From contig JAIROQ010000192.1 of NCBI GenBank assembly GCA_031257455.1, forward strand, positions 1 to 6,334: a stretch of 6,334 nt of DNA, given 5' to 3'. The DNA comes from Prevotellaceae bacterium. Its GTDB lineage: Bacteria; Bacteroidota; Bacteroidia; Bacteroidales; UBA932. The notes beneath the pieces were generated by a model, which saw only the letters and a list, made by a program, of their open reading frames with translations, did not search any database and was not told where the DNA came from. Numbering within the stretch: the first letter of the stretch is position 1; the number at the start of each line of letters is the position of its first letter. Shown in pieces: positions 1 through 5,612 of the stretch. Both the position numbers and the translations under genes were made by a program.

Positions 1-24
1 TTGTTTCTTTTTTCAAAAGGGTTG

Positions 25-55
25 CAAAGATACTACTTTATTTTGGATTTACAAA
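25..55 (-). promoter_or_regulatory. Bacteroidetes-type promoter for a leftward gene beyond the window
   Basis: On the minus strand a TTTG box (52-55) is followed after exactly 19 bases by TATCTTTG (25-32), which fits the Bacteroidetes primary sigma consensus TTTG-N19-TAnnTTTG. Transcription should start near position 18-20 and run off the left edge, so bases 1-20 are probably the start of that gene's untranslated leader. The gene itself is not visible. The downstream position of the FISUMP terminator (220-252) fits a separate transcription unit. Confidence 0.7.
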
Positions 56-110
56 CAAGTTTTTAACATTTTTCCTGAAATCACAGTTTAACAGGCTTAC
101 GCCAAAACAA

Positions 111-160
111 TTTACAGATCTACGGATTTACGGATTTGCGGATTTAGGCTGGCGCCATTA
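111..160 (+). repeat. Dispersed intergenic repeat, copy 1 (GGATTTA-type tandem plus GGCGCCATTA)
   Basis: A short run of near-repeats of CGGATTTA leads into GGCTGGCGCCATTA. A second copy in the same orientation lies at 5613-5652, where the motif reads GGCTTGCGCCATTA. Both stand in gene-free sequence and both are followed by a GCGCTTGTCGCGAC-like string (198-211 here). This looks like a dispersed intergenic repeat family and is not coding. Confidence 0.6.
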
Positions 161-219
161 GAATTAAAAACTAAAAGTTAAGAATGCTGGCACCACTGCG
201 CTTGTCGCGACTAACCACT

Positions 220-252
220 AAAAAACTGGGGCTATATTTATTTGACCCCAGT
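220..252 (-). terminator. Rho-independent terminator of the leftward FISUMP gene
   Basis: A perfect 7-bp inverted repeat, ACTGGGG (225-231) and CCCCAGT (246-252), encloses a 14-base loop. Read on the minus strand, the stem is followed directly by TTTTT (complement of 221-225). It lies about 125 bases beyond the stop codon of the leftward gene and in the right orientation to end its transcript. The loop is longer than usual, which lowers confidence. Confidence 0.55.
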
Positions 253-288
253 GTTAGTACATTTAAAGAACATTTTTATTTTTTCAGG

Positions 289-325
289 GTTGCGCGGGGA
301 AAGCCTGAGGAGGACATGGCGCAAC
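289..325. other. 7-bp inverted repeat in the FISUMP 3' region
   Basis: GTTGCGC (289-295) and GCGCAAC (319-325) are perfect inverted repeats around a 23-base purine-rich interior. The stem is GC-rich compared with its surroundings and sits in the FISUMP 3' untranslated region, between the stop codon (378) and the probable terminator. There is no T tract on either strand, so it is not an obvious terminator. Its role is unknown. Confidence 0.3.
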
Positions 326-377
326 GAGAGTAGGAAGCAGGATGTTTGGCGGCTATGTTACTATATTTTGGTTAAAA

Positions 378-1574
378 TTACAGTTGGCGGAAACAGCGGA
401 TATGAGCCGTATTACCCCCGTGGCCTAAATTTACAAACATTTTACCACAATATTTTTTATCCGTAGCAGAATTCCAATCTAAAACACAACCGTTGTCGCG
501 ATTTGTGTCATTTGTATACCAGCACATCGTTCCACGAGTTGAGCTGCCGTCGCATACCTCTTTGACGGTAGCGAAACCATAAGTATCATGGATCGGTGTA
601 CATGTTGCATTTAATGATCTTAACGCAGCCAATGTGTTAGCAATTGACCCTATAGCTGAGATTATGGCTTCATAATTTGATGAAACCGGTAATAACCAAC
701 CAAAAGGGCAAATGCCCTGCACAGTACCACTGCTACCGTAAGTATCGCTGTCATACGATGCATAAGCCTGCGCCCATGTATAACATCTACCACATTCATC
801 TTTCGTACAACCGCTGATAGCAGAACCGACTTTTGCATATTTCACATTCTGCGCCAACCACCATTTATTGTCAGGCATGAAGACAATCCTGTATAATTCG
901 GCATCGCGCGTGTCTTTTATCCATGCTTCCCAATTTTGTGCGCCACTGGTGCGTTGTTGGCAAAGGTGTGTGGCGTCAATATACAAATCGCGGCCAATGT
1001 ACTTGCAAAAATAACCCGGACAGCCGGTCGCATCCGTCATTGTTACGGGTGTAATTGTTAATGCTGATTGGGCTATTGTCTTGTCCGGTACTGGTTGCGT
1101 TACACCGCTTGCATCTTTCAGCGTAAACGGGGGCGTACCTCTTAATGTATAAGTCCCATTATTGTAATCGCCTATATTGGGCGGGCAATCGGACGCATAA
1201 GCGCACCAGTTGAACTGCGCACCGGTATTACTTAATTGTACGGTAACCGTAGCAGAAAAATTAGTAGCTGTTCCTTCCAGAAAGAAACCCCGATTGCTTT
1301 GTTCGCTTACTGTTCCCGCTGTTTTTTGCACGGTTCCGGTAATGGTAGCCGGTTGCCAATTCCCTTTTTGCGTAGGAGAAATGACTGGTTGGAAATCCAC
1401 AAATATCCACACTTTGTTGCGGTGGTTATCCGTTGATTGATTTGTCCAGCTCACTTTGAATTGAATGGTCGGCGTAGTCGTATACGTAGCGCTAACAGGC
1501 GTAATTTGCACTGTTGATTGTGCGCTTGCAGCCACGCTTGCAAGTATTGCGAAAAGAAAGAAAAGTTTTTTCAT
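378..1574 (-). CDS. Secreted FISUMP-domain protein (Fibrobacter succinogenes major paralogous domain)
   Basis: This 398-residue protein is exported: MKKLFFLFAI followed by LASVAASAQS is a clear signal peptide, with likely cleavage after A18 or Q19; no lipobox cysteine is present. Residues about 20-175 form a beta-rich module with the motifs NKVWIFVDF (53-61), RGFFLEG (95-101), FNWCAYASD (121-129) and NGTYTLRGTPPF (139-150), which I recall as the usual N-terminal half of Bacteroidales FISUMP proteins. Residues about 182-398 are the FISUMP domain: YRIVFMPDNKWWLAQNVKY, CGRCYTWAQAYA, GICPFGWLLP, and a final AHIRCFRQL. The fold is related to C-type-lectin and formylglycine-generating-enzyme-like domains. 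Many cysteines in the second half suggest disulfides. There is no T9SS sorting tail, so it is probably released to the periplasm or surface. Ligand and function are unknown. Codon usage is plainer and more AT-rich than in tnaA. The start is fixed by the signal peptide. It is transcribed from the promoter at 2013-2043 through a long structured leader. Confidence 0.88.
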   Translation of the reverse strand: MKKLFFLFAILASVAASAQSTVQITPVSATYTTTPTIQFKVSWTNQSTDNHRNKVWIFVDFQPVISPTQKGNWQPATITGTVQKTAGTVSEQSNRGFFLEGTATNFSATVTVQLSNTGAQFNWCAYASDCPPNIGDYNNGTYTLRGTPPFTLKDASGVTQPVPDKTIAQSALTITPVTMTDATGCPGYFCKYIGRDLYIDATHLCQQRTSGAQNWEAWIKDTRDAELYRIVFMPDNKWWLAQNVKYAKVGSAISGCTKDECGRCYTWAQAYASYDSDTYGSSGTVQGICPFGWLLPVSSNYEAIISAIGSIANTLAALRSLNATCTPIHDTYGFATVKEVCDGSSTRGTMCWYTNDTNRDNGCVLDWNSATDKKYCGKMFVNLGHGGNTAHIRCFRQL

Positions 1575-1718
1575 AACATTATTTATTTTAAAAGTTTTTA
1601 ATGTCTAATGTCCACAAGTCTATAGTCTATGTTCTTTTTGTAGCTTTGGGGCTGTTCCAAACACAAACTTTTTTATATAAAACAACCCCCTGCTACGAAT
1701 TTTTATCCGCTGCCAATC

Positions 1719-1742
1719 ATTGCAGAAAGTTAATTCTGCAAT
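1719..1742 (-). other. Leader hairpin III (9-bp stem, 6-nt loop)
   Basis: ATTGCAGAA (1719-1727) and TTCTGCAAT (1734-1742) are perfectly complementary around a six-base loop. It lies in the transcribed leader of the FISUMP gene. No T tract follows on the minus strand, so it is unlikely to act as a terminator. Confidence 0.5.
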
Positions 1743-1775
1743 TCCTTTCTTCAACTTTTACGTTTATTTTTCCTT

Positions 1776-1802
1776 CTTCCACTAAAAAGCCAAGAGCGGA
1801 AG
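1776..1802 (-). other. Leader hairpin II (8-bp stem)
   Basis: CTTCCACT (1776-1783) pairs with AGCGGAAG (1795-1802), with one G-U pair in the minus-strand RNA and an 11-base loop. It is the middle of three helices between the FISUMP promoter and start codon. Confidence 0.4.
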
Positions 1803-1818
1803 TGATGCTACACTTATT

Positions 1819-1939
1819 GATACCAGAGGTTCTGGAAGACCCGTCCATCGAATAAGTATAACGACCCACATCCACTCTTGGTGAGGCCGCTTTTACTTAT
1901 TATTCTAGATGGACTGAAATTTTCCAGATTTCTGGTATC
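1819..1939 (-). ncRNA. Long interrupted hairpin in the FISUMP 5' leader (hairpin I)
   Basis: The 121 bases fold end to end as one nested hairpin. The outer helix is GATACCAGA (1819-1827) with TCTGGTATC (1931-1939), 9 bp; then TCTGGAA (1831-1837) with TTCCAGA (1922-1928), 7 bp; GTCCATC (1843-1849) with GATGGAC (1908-1914), 7 bp; AATAAGTA (1851-1858) with TACTTATT (1894-1901), 8 bp; and an apical helix of ACGACCCAC (1861-1869) against 1881-1890 with wobbles and one bulge. Four separate perfect helices in register are unlikely by chance. The asymmetric internal loops look like structured RNA more than a clean transposon palindrome. It lies about 65 bases downstream of the expected transcription start and 245 bases upstream of the start codon. 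It could be a cis-regulatory leader, a separate small RNA (6S-like hairpins have this general shape), or a palindromic DNA element. I do not recognise a known class. Confidence 0.55.
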
Positions 1940-1943
1940 CGTA

Positions 1944-2068
1944 GAATAAAAGTTAAAGCGATATATTTTTAATACATCAAATTCAATACGTCAAAGAAGC
2001 ATAATAACAGTGCAAATATAAAACAATATTTTTTAATTGCAAATATTTTTTTGCGATTTTTTTTGTTT
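1944..2068 (-). repeat. Inverted repeat, left copy: promoter and start of the leader
   Basis: Bases 1944-2043 match the reverse complement of 6235-6334 at 95 of 100 positions with no gap. Similarity continues, with a small length difference in a T-rich run, to about 2068 against 6212. The repeat includes the complete promoter at 2013-2043. The right copy is cut by the window edge, so the true repeat may extend through hairpin I. Confidence 0.9.
2013..2043 (-). promoter_or_regulatory. Bacteroidetes-type promoter of the FISUMP gene
   Basis: On the minus strand TTTG (2040-2043), a 19-base spacer and TATATTTG (2013-2020) match the Bacteroidetes consensus exactly. Expected transcription start is near 2005, giving an untranslated leader of about 430 nt before the start codon at 1574, unusually long. 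Both boxes and the spacer are unchanged in the right-hand copy at 6235-6265. Confidence 0.8.
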
Positions 2069-2105
2069 GTACGAATTACACGGATTAGCACGAATTACGC
2101 GGATT
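2069..2105. repeat. Dispersed repeat of ACGAATTA / ACGGATTA type, copy 1
   Basis: Alternating ACGAATTA and ACGGATTA or GCGGATT units fill this stretch. Its reverse complement occurs at 5755-5791 with 35 of 37 positions identical. Such strings are a common dispersed intergenic repeat type in Bacteroidetes. It directly adjoins the inverted promoter repeat. Confidence 0.65.
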
Positions 2106-2125
2106 TTAGAAAATTCCCCCTTTTA

Positions 2126-2174
2126 GTCGTAAGTTGTAAGTCGTAAGTCGCGACAGGCGCAGTGTCGCCTGTCG
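2126..2174. repeat. Heptamer repeat GTCGTAA followed by a 9-bp GC-rich hairpin
   Basis: Three heptamers (GTCGTAA, GTTGTAA, GTCGTAA) and a partial fourth (2147-2150) abut a perfect hairpin, CGACAGGCG (2151-2159) with CGCCTGTCG (2166-2174), loop of six. Read on the minus strand the order is GCGCCTGTCGCGAC followed by CTTACGA heptamers, the same layout as at 198-226, 5652-5694 and 5700-5731. A T8 run lies at 2195-2202, too far downstream for a classical terminator. Confidence 0.6.
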
Positions 2175-2194
2175 AGTATCGAGTATCGCACCAA

Positions 2195-2226
2195 TTTTTT
2201 TTATTTACAAATTTTATTTATATTTG
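2195..2226 (+). promoter_or_regulatory. Probable tnaA promoter
   Basis: TATATTTG at 2219-2226 matches the Bacteroidetes -7 box TAnnTTTG. About 19-20 bases upstream lies a T-run (2195-2202), a weak stand-in for TTTG. Transcription would start near 2233, giving a leader of about 180 nt before tnaA that includes the small ORF at 2248-2316 and the hairpin at 2382-2397. Confidence 0.5.
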
Positions 2227-2247
2227 TGAAAGTAAGTTTTGATTACT

Positions 2248-2316
2248 ATGCGTGATATTGCACCCCTCTTTACTGCGAAGTTTTTCTACCGCAACCTGAA
2301 AGACCGCGACGCCTAA
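2248..2316 (+). CDS. Possible 22-residue leader peptide upstream of tnaA
   Basis: An ATG at 2248, about 15 bases after the expected transcription start, opens a frame encoding MRDIAPLFTAKFFYRNLKDR followed by DA and TAA. The codons look like those of the flanking genes (CGC, CTG, GAC, GCC), unlike the AT-rich intergenic DNA around it. GAAAGTAAG lies shortly upstream as a possible weak ribosome site. Its place 98 bases before tnaA recalls the TnaC leader of enterobacterial tna operons, but the sequence is different and has no tryptophan; its aromatics are three Phe and one Tyr. Near its end CCTGAAAGA (2295-2303) can pair with TCTTCAGG (2325-2332) with one bulge. It may be a regulatory leader, the remnant of a gene, or chance. 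Confidence 0.35.
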   Translation: MRDIAPLFTAKFFYRNLKDRDA

Positions 2317-2381
2317 GTCCGGCCTCTTCAGGCGCCCCCCGTATGTTCTTCATAAAATATAAAATAACTATCTACTAATAC

Positions 2382-2397
2382 GCCAATGCAGATTGGC
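2382..2397 (+). promoter_or_regulatory. Small perfect hairpin 17 bases before the tnaA start
   Basis: GCCAAT (2382-2387) and ATTGGC (2392-2397) flank a GCAG tetraloop. It lies just upstream of the region where a ribosome would bind for tnaA and could affect translation or be an operator half-site pair. No T tract follows, so it is not a terminator. Confidence 0.35.
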
Positions 2398-2414
2398 ACA
2401 AAACATGAAATATT

Positions 2415-3788
2415 ATGAAAATTCCCTTTGCCGAATCGTTTAAGATTAAAATGGTAGAACCCATCCGCAGCAGTACGTTGCGGGAACGGGAAGAATGGAT
2501 AAAAAAAGCCTACTATAATGTATTCCTGCTGGACGCCGACCAGGTGTTTATTGATTTGCTCACCGACTCCGGCACCGGCGCTATGAGCGACCGCCAGTGG
2601 TCGGCGATGATGATGGGCGATGAAAGTTATGCCGGCGCACGGTCGTTCTATGAATTTAAGGACGCGGTGGAACAGATTACCGGTTTTGAGTATATGCTTC
2701 CCACGCACCAGGGGCGCGCTGCCGAGAATGTACTGTTCTCTTATCTGGTCAGGGAAGGCGATATTGTGCCCGGCAATTCGCATTTCGATACCACGAAAGG
2801 CCACATCGAATCGCGGAAGGCCGAAGCGCTGGATTGCACGATTGACGAGGCCAAAGACACGCAACTCGAAATCCCCTTCAAAGGAAATGTAGACCCGCAA
2901 AAGCTGGAAAAAGTGCTGGCGGAACAGGGCGCCAAAGTACCGTTTATTATCGTAACCGTTACGAATAATACGGCCGGCGGGCAACCGGTGTCGATGGGCA
3001 ATCTGAAAGCCGTACGGGAAATAGCCGGAAAATACAACAAGCCGGTCTTGATAGACGGCGCACGTTTCGCCGAAAACGCTTACTTTATCAAGGTACGCGA
3101 AAAAGGCTATGAACAGAAAACCATTAAGGAAATAGCGAAAGAAATGTTTTCGTATGCCGATGGGATGACGATGAGCGCCAAGAAAGACGCGATTGTAAAC
3201 ATGGGCGGCTTCATCGCCACGCGCCGCAAGGACTGGTATGAAGGCGCACGGAATTTCTGTATCCGGTTTGAAGGTTATTTCACTTACGGCGGTTTGTCGG
3301 GACGCGACATGGCCGCATTGGCGGTGGGTCTGGACGAAAATACGGAACTGGAAAATCTGGTTACGCGCATCAAACAGGTGGAATATCTGGGAAAGAAACT
3401 GGATGAATATGGTATTCCATACCAGCGTCCCGCCGGCGGGCATGCCATATTCGTGGATGCGCCGAAGATTTTAACCAATGTGCCGAAAGAAGAATTTCCC
3501 GCCCAGACGCTGACGATTGAATTGTATCTGGAAGCCGGCATTCGTGGCTGCGAAATCGGTTATTTACTTGCCGACCGCGACCCTGTAACCCGCGAAAACC
3601 GTTTTGGCGGATTGGATTTATTGCGGCTGGCCATCCCGCGCCGCGTCTATACCAACAATCACATGGATGTAGTAGCGGCGGCGCTGAAAAATGTCTTCGA
3701 CCGCCGCGACAAAATCAAACGCGGCGTACGGATTATGAAAGAAGCGGAACTGATGCGCCACTTTACGGTGCAGTTGGAACGGCTGTAA
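2415..3788 (+). CDS. tnaA: Tryptophanase (L-tryptophan indole-lyase)
   Basis: This cytosolic PLP enzyme (EC 4.1.99.1) splits L-tryptophan to indole, pyruvate and ammonia. Its 457 residues match the length of the tryptophanase and tyrosine phenol-lyase family. Visible family motifs are FIDLLTDSGTGAMSD (45-59), MMMGDESYAGARS (65-77, with the catalytic Tyr72), PTHQGR (96-101), TAGGQPVSM (186-194), ARFAENAYFIK (216-226), SYADGMTMSAKKD (246-258, PLP lysine K257), YGGLSGRDM (291-299) and IPRRVYTNNHMD (407-418, carboxylate-binding Arg). Three positions separate the two enzymes. Here they are Asp125 in FDTTKGH, Ile381 in CEIG, and His449 in MRHFT, all as in tryptophanase; tyrosine phenol-lyase has Thr, Arg and Phe. 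Two small departures from the E. coli enzyme are A102 for Gly in QGRG and G215 for Ser in DSAR. The start gives the usual MxxPFAES-like N-terminus of Bacteroidales enzymes. No transporter gene is next to it. Expression probably starts at 2195-2226. Confidence 0.96.
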   Translation: MKIPFAESFKIKMVEPIRSSTLREREEWIKKAYYNVFLLDADQVFIDLLTDSGTGAMSDRQWSAMMMGDESYAGARSFYEFKDAVEQITGFEYMLPTHQGRAAENVLFSYLVREGDIVPGNSHFDTTKGHIESRKAEALDCTIDEAKDTQLEIPFKGNVDPQKLEKVLAEQGAKVPFIIVTVTNNTAGGQPVSMGNLKAVREIAGKYNKPVLIDGARFAENAYFIKVREKGYEQKTIKEIAKEMFSYADGMTMSAKKDAIVNMGGFIATRRKDWYEGARNFCIRFEGYFTYGGLSGRDMAALAVGLDENTELENLVTRIKQVEYLGKKLDEYGIPYQRPAGGHAIFVDAPKILTNVPKEEFPAQTLTIELYLEAGIRGCEIGYLLADRDPVTRENRFGGLDLLRLAIPRRVYTNNHMDVVAAALKNVFDRRDKIKRGVRIMKEAELMRHFTVQLERL

Positions 3789-3824
3789 ATCCGCGCACCG
3801 GCAAATACGGGCAAAGACTGTTTA

Positions 3825-3857
3825 TTTTACGCTAATCAAAAAATTTGTGTAAGTTTG
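3825..3857 (+). promoter_or_regulatory. Possible promoter of the DUF6377-like gene
   Basis: TAAGTTTG at 3850-3857 matches TAnnTTTG, with a TTTT run at 3825-3828 about 21 bases upstream as a weak -33 box. It lies in the 92-base gap after tnaA and about 23 bases before the next start codon, so the second gene could be transcribed alone as well as by readthrough. No terminator is visible in the gap. Confidence 0.45.
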
Positions 3858-3880
3858 TGCCGTAAATAGCAGGGAAATCT

Positions 3881-5608
3881 ATGAAAAAAATAATTGCTTT
3901 TGTCGTATTGTTTACGGTCATTACCGGCCTGTCTGCAAAAACCGGCCGCGATACCCTGTCCGTGCAACTGAATGAAGCCATAAAAAATAAATCCAATTAT
4001 GACCGGCAGAAAGAACAGCAACTGGCGGAAACGAAACACCTGTTGAAAATACAAAGTATCCTGCCGGTACAGACTTATGACTTCCACCGCGAAATAGCGC
4101 TGCAATACAGCAAATATATTATCGACAGCGCGATTTACTATACCAAACAAAGCCGCGATATTGCCGCCGCCATGAACCGTCACGACTGGGTCGCCGAAGC
4201 CGATTTGCGCTTGACGCACCTCTATACCACCGCCGGCATGTATATTGAAGCGAAAAATATTTTACTCGCTGTTGACCGGCAGTTGCTTCCCAAGACATTG
4301 TTGCCGCTTTATTTTGAAACATACAGCGATTTTTACGGCTACTACGGGCAAAGCAATAATCAGGCGATGAATATCCGGTTAAACATTGCTTACCGCGACT
4401 CGCTGCTGGCCATACTCGACACGGCTTCGATGCAATATAAAATCCACAATGCCGTAAAGCTGGTGCACAGCCCGCAGACAGAAGCGGCGGAACAATACCT
4501 CCTGGACATTTTCCGGCAACTGCCGGAAGGCGGCGCCGACTATGCGCTGGTTTCGTACCTGCTGGGACTGGTATATACCCGCCGGCATGAGGTCGAACAG
4601 TTGCGCAAATATTTTACCCTCTCGGCCATCACCGATATCCGGAATGCCACGAAAGACCACGCCGCCCTGCAAAGCCTTGCATTGAGCTACTACGAAACAG
4701 GCGATGTGGAAAGGGCTTATACGTATATGAAATCGGTGATGGACGACATTGATTTTGGAAAAATACGTTTCCGCGTCATTGAACTGGCGTCGCTGTATTC
4801 CGCTGTCAATACCGCTTACCTGACCAAAACCATGCAACAAAAAAAGGAACTGCAACGCTATTTCATTCTGATTAGCGTACTGCTATTCTTTTTGATTATC
4901 TCGGTCTTTTATGTGTACCGGCAAATGCGGAAAGTTTCCGGAATAAAAAAAGAACTTTCGGAAACCAACCTGAAACTGACGGAACTGAACCAAAACATCA
5001 GCCATGCCAACGATAAACTGCATAAAATGAATGCACGGTTATCGGAAGCCAACCATATCAAGGAAGAATATATCGCCCAGTTTTTCGATATCTGCTCCGG
5101 TTATATCGACAAACTGGAAAGCTATCGCAAGATGCTCCATAAAAAAGCCGCCGGCAACCAGCACGAAGAACTTTTCAAAACCCTGAAATCAACTACGCTG
5201 GTCGATGAAGAACGAAAAAAACTGTATGAAACGTTCGACACCGTATTTTTAAACCTTTATCCTTCGTTTGTCGAAGATTTTAATTCGTTACTTATTAATG
5301 AAGAAAAAGTGGTCTTGAAGCAGGGCGAACGCCTGAATACGGAACTCCGCATTTTTGCATTAATTCGATTAGGCATCACCGACAGCGTGAAAATTGCCGG
5401 ATTCCTGCGCTATTCTTTGAGTACCATCTATAATTACCGGACAAGGGCGCGGAATAATACCGTTGTTTCCCGCGATGAATTTGAAGAAATGGTAATGAGT
5501 ATCGGCAGTATGCCGCGCGAAAAGCAGGGGGATGCAGTGTACCCCCGCGCTTACGCACGGGGTTATTCACAGGTAGCCCCGAAGGGGCTAATTAATGTGC
5601 TAATGTGA
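3881..5608 (+). CDS. DUF6377-type membrane regulator: periplasmic helical sensor, one TM helix, cytoplasmic HTH
   Basis: The 575-residue protein has a signal peptide (MKKIIAFVVLFTVITGLSA), a helical, TPR-like periplasmic region (about 25-320), one transmembrane helix (about 327-346, YFILISVLLFFLIISVFYVY), a coiled coil (about 348-393) and a cytoplasmic C-terminal domain. Near the end, LRIFALIRLGITDSVKIAGF followed by LRYSLSTIYNYRTRARN (about 489-525) is a helix-turn-helix typical of the Bacteroidetes family I recall as DUF6377. This layout suggests a one-component transmembrane transcription regulator; neither target nor ligand is known. It follows tnaA in the same direction after 92 bases, so joint expression is possible. 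AGGGA lies about 8 bases before the ATG. The family normally ends soon after a segment like EEMVMSIGSM (535-544). Here the frame continues for about 31 more residues through a REP-like repeat (5527-5590), so the C-terminus is probably an acquired extension. Confidence 0.85.
   Translation: MKKIIAFVVLFTVITGLSAKTGRDTLSVQLNEAIKNKSNYDRQKEQQLAETKHLLKIQSILPVQTYDFHREIALQYSKYIIDSAIYYTKQSRDIAAAMNRHDWVAEADLRLTHLYTTAGMYIEAKNILLAVDRQLLPKTLLPLYFETYSDFYGYYGQSNNQAMNIRLNIAYRDSLLAILDTASMQYKIHNAVKLVHSPQTEAAEQYLLDIFRQLPEGGADYALVSYLLGLVYTRRHEVEQLRKYFTLSAITDIRNATKDHAALQSLALSYYETGDVERAYTYMKSVMDDIDFGKIRFRVIELASLYSAVNTAYLTKTMQQKKELQRYFILISVLLFFLIISVFYVYRQMRKVSGIKKELSETNLKLTELNQNISHANDKLHKMNARLSEANHIKEEYIAQFFDICSGYIDKLESYRKMLHKKAAGNQHEELFKTLKSTTLVDEERKKLYETFDTVFLNLYPSFVEDFNSLLINEEKVVLKQGERLNTELRIFALIRLGITDSVKIAGFLRYSLSTIYNYRTRARNNTVVSRDEFEEMVMSIGSMPREKQGDAVYPRAYARGYSQVAPKGLINVLM
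5527..5590. repeat. REP-like double hairpin overlapping the 3' end of the DUF6377-like gene
   Basis: Two GC-rich hairpins lie in tandem: CCCCG (5543-5547) with CGGGG (5558-5562), around a GCTTACGC-like loop, and TAGCCCC (5574-5580) with GGGGCTA (5584-5590) around GAA. A GGGGG run (5527-5531) can pair alternatively with CCCCC (5542-5546). The arrangement CCCCGCGCTTACGCACGGGG, a short linker and AGCCCC-loop-GGGGCT resembles repetitive extragenic palindromes found in many copies in several phyla. Here it lies inside the open frame of the preceding gene. Confidence 0.6.
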
Positions 5609-5612
5609 CTAA

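Larger units (their letters stand above)
1717..1848 (-). pseudogene. Small ORF in the FISUMP leader, possible winged-helix remnant
   Basis: On the minus strand an ATG at 1848 opens 43 codons ending in TGA at 1717-1719, and the frame is open for another 17 codons upstream. The segment ITSALGFLVEEGKI followed by NVKVEERN resembles the helix-plus-wing part of short Bacteroidetes winged-helix proteins (the DUF2582 type, with an AIGWLAREGKI-like motif). The normal N-terminal helices are absent. The same bases form the hairpins described for the leader RNA, so the frame may be open by chance. No ribosome binding site is evident. It could be a decayed gene fragment, a leader peptide or nothing. Confidence 0.25.

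Noticed and set aside
242..466. 74-codon plus-strand ORF near the left edge
   Set aside because: It overlaps the terminator loop and the antisense of the FISUMP C-terminus, with no coding character.
1601..1855. 84-codon plus-strand ORF in the FISUMP upstream region
   Set aside because: It is antisense to the predicted leader, its translation is low-complexity and it has no ribosome site; the hairpins explain the sequence better.
2151..2202. Rho-independent terminator formed by the 9-bp hairpin and downstream T8 run
   Set aside because: About 20 bases separate the stem from the T run, no gene ends just upstream on the plus strand, and the hairpin belongs to a dispersed repeat module.
2328..3443. 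371-codon open frame on the minus strand opposite tnaA
   Set aside because: It lies fully antisense to a clear tryptophanase; its His/Phe/Arg-rich translation is typical of a shadow of a GC-rich gene and shows no family motif.
2415..3788. Tyrosine phenol-lyase as the identity of the PLP enzyme
   Set aside because: The three positions that distinguish the enzymes (Asp125, Ile381, His449) all match tryptophanase.
3836..4855. Minus-strand open frames of 127 and 158 codons opposite the DUF6377-like gene
   Set aside because: They are antisense shadows with no recognisable motif; the plus-strand frame has a signal peptide, TM helix and HTH.
5574..5590. Terminator of the DUF6377-like gene
   Set aside because: The 7-bp stem is strong but is not followed by a T tract, and it lies before the stop codon inside a REP-like element.
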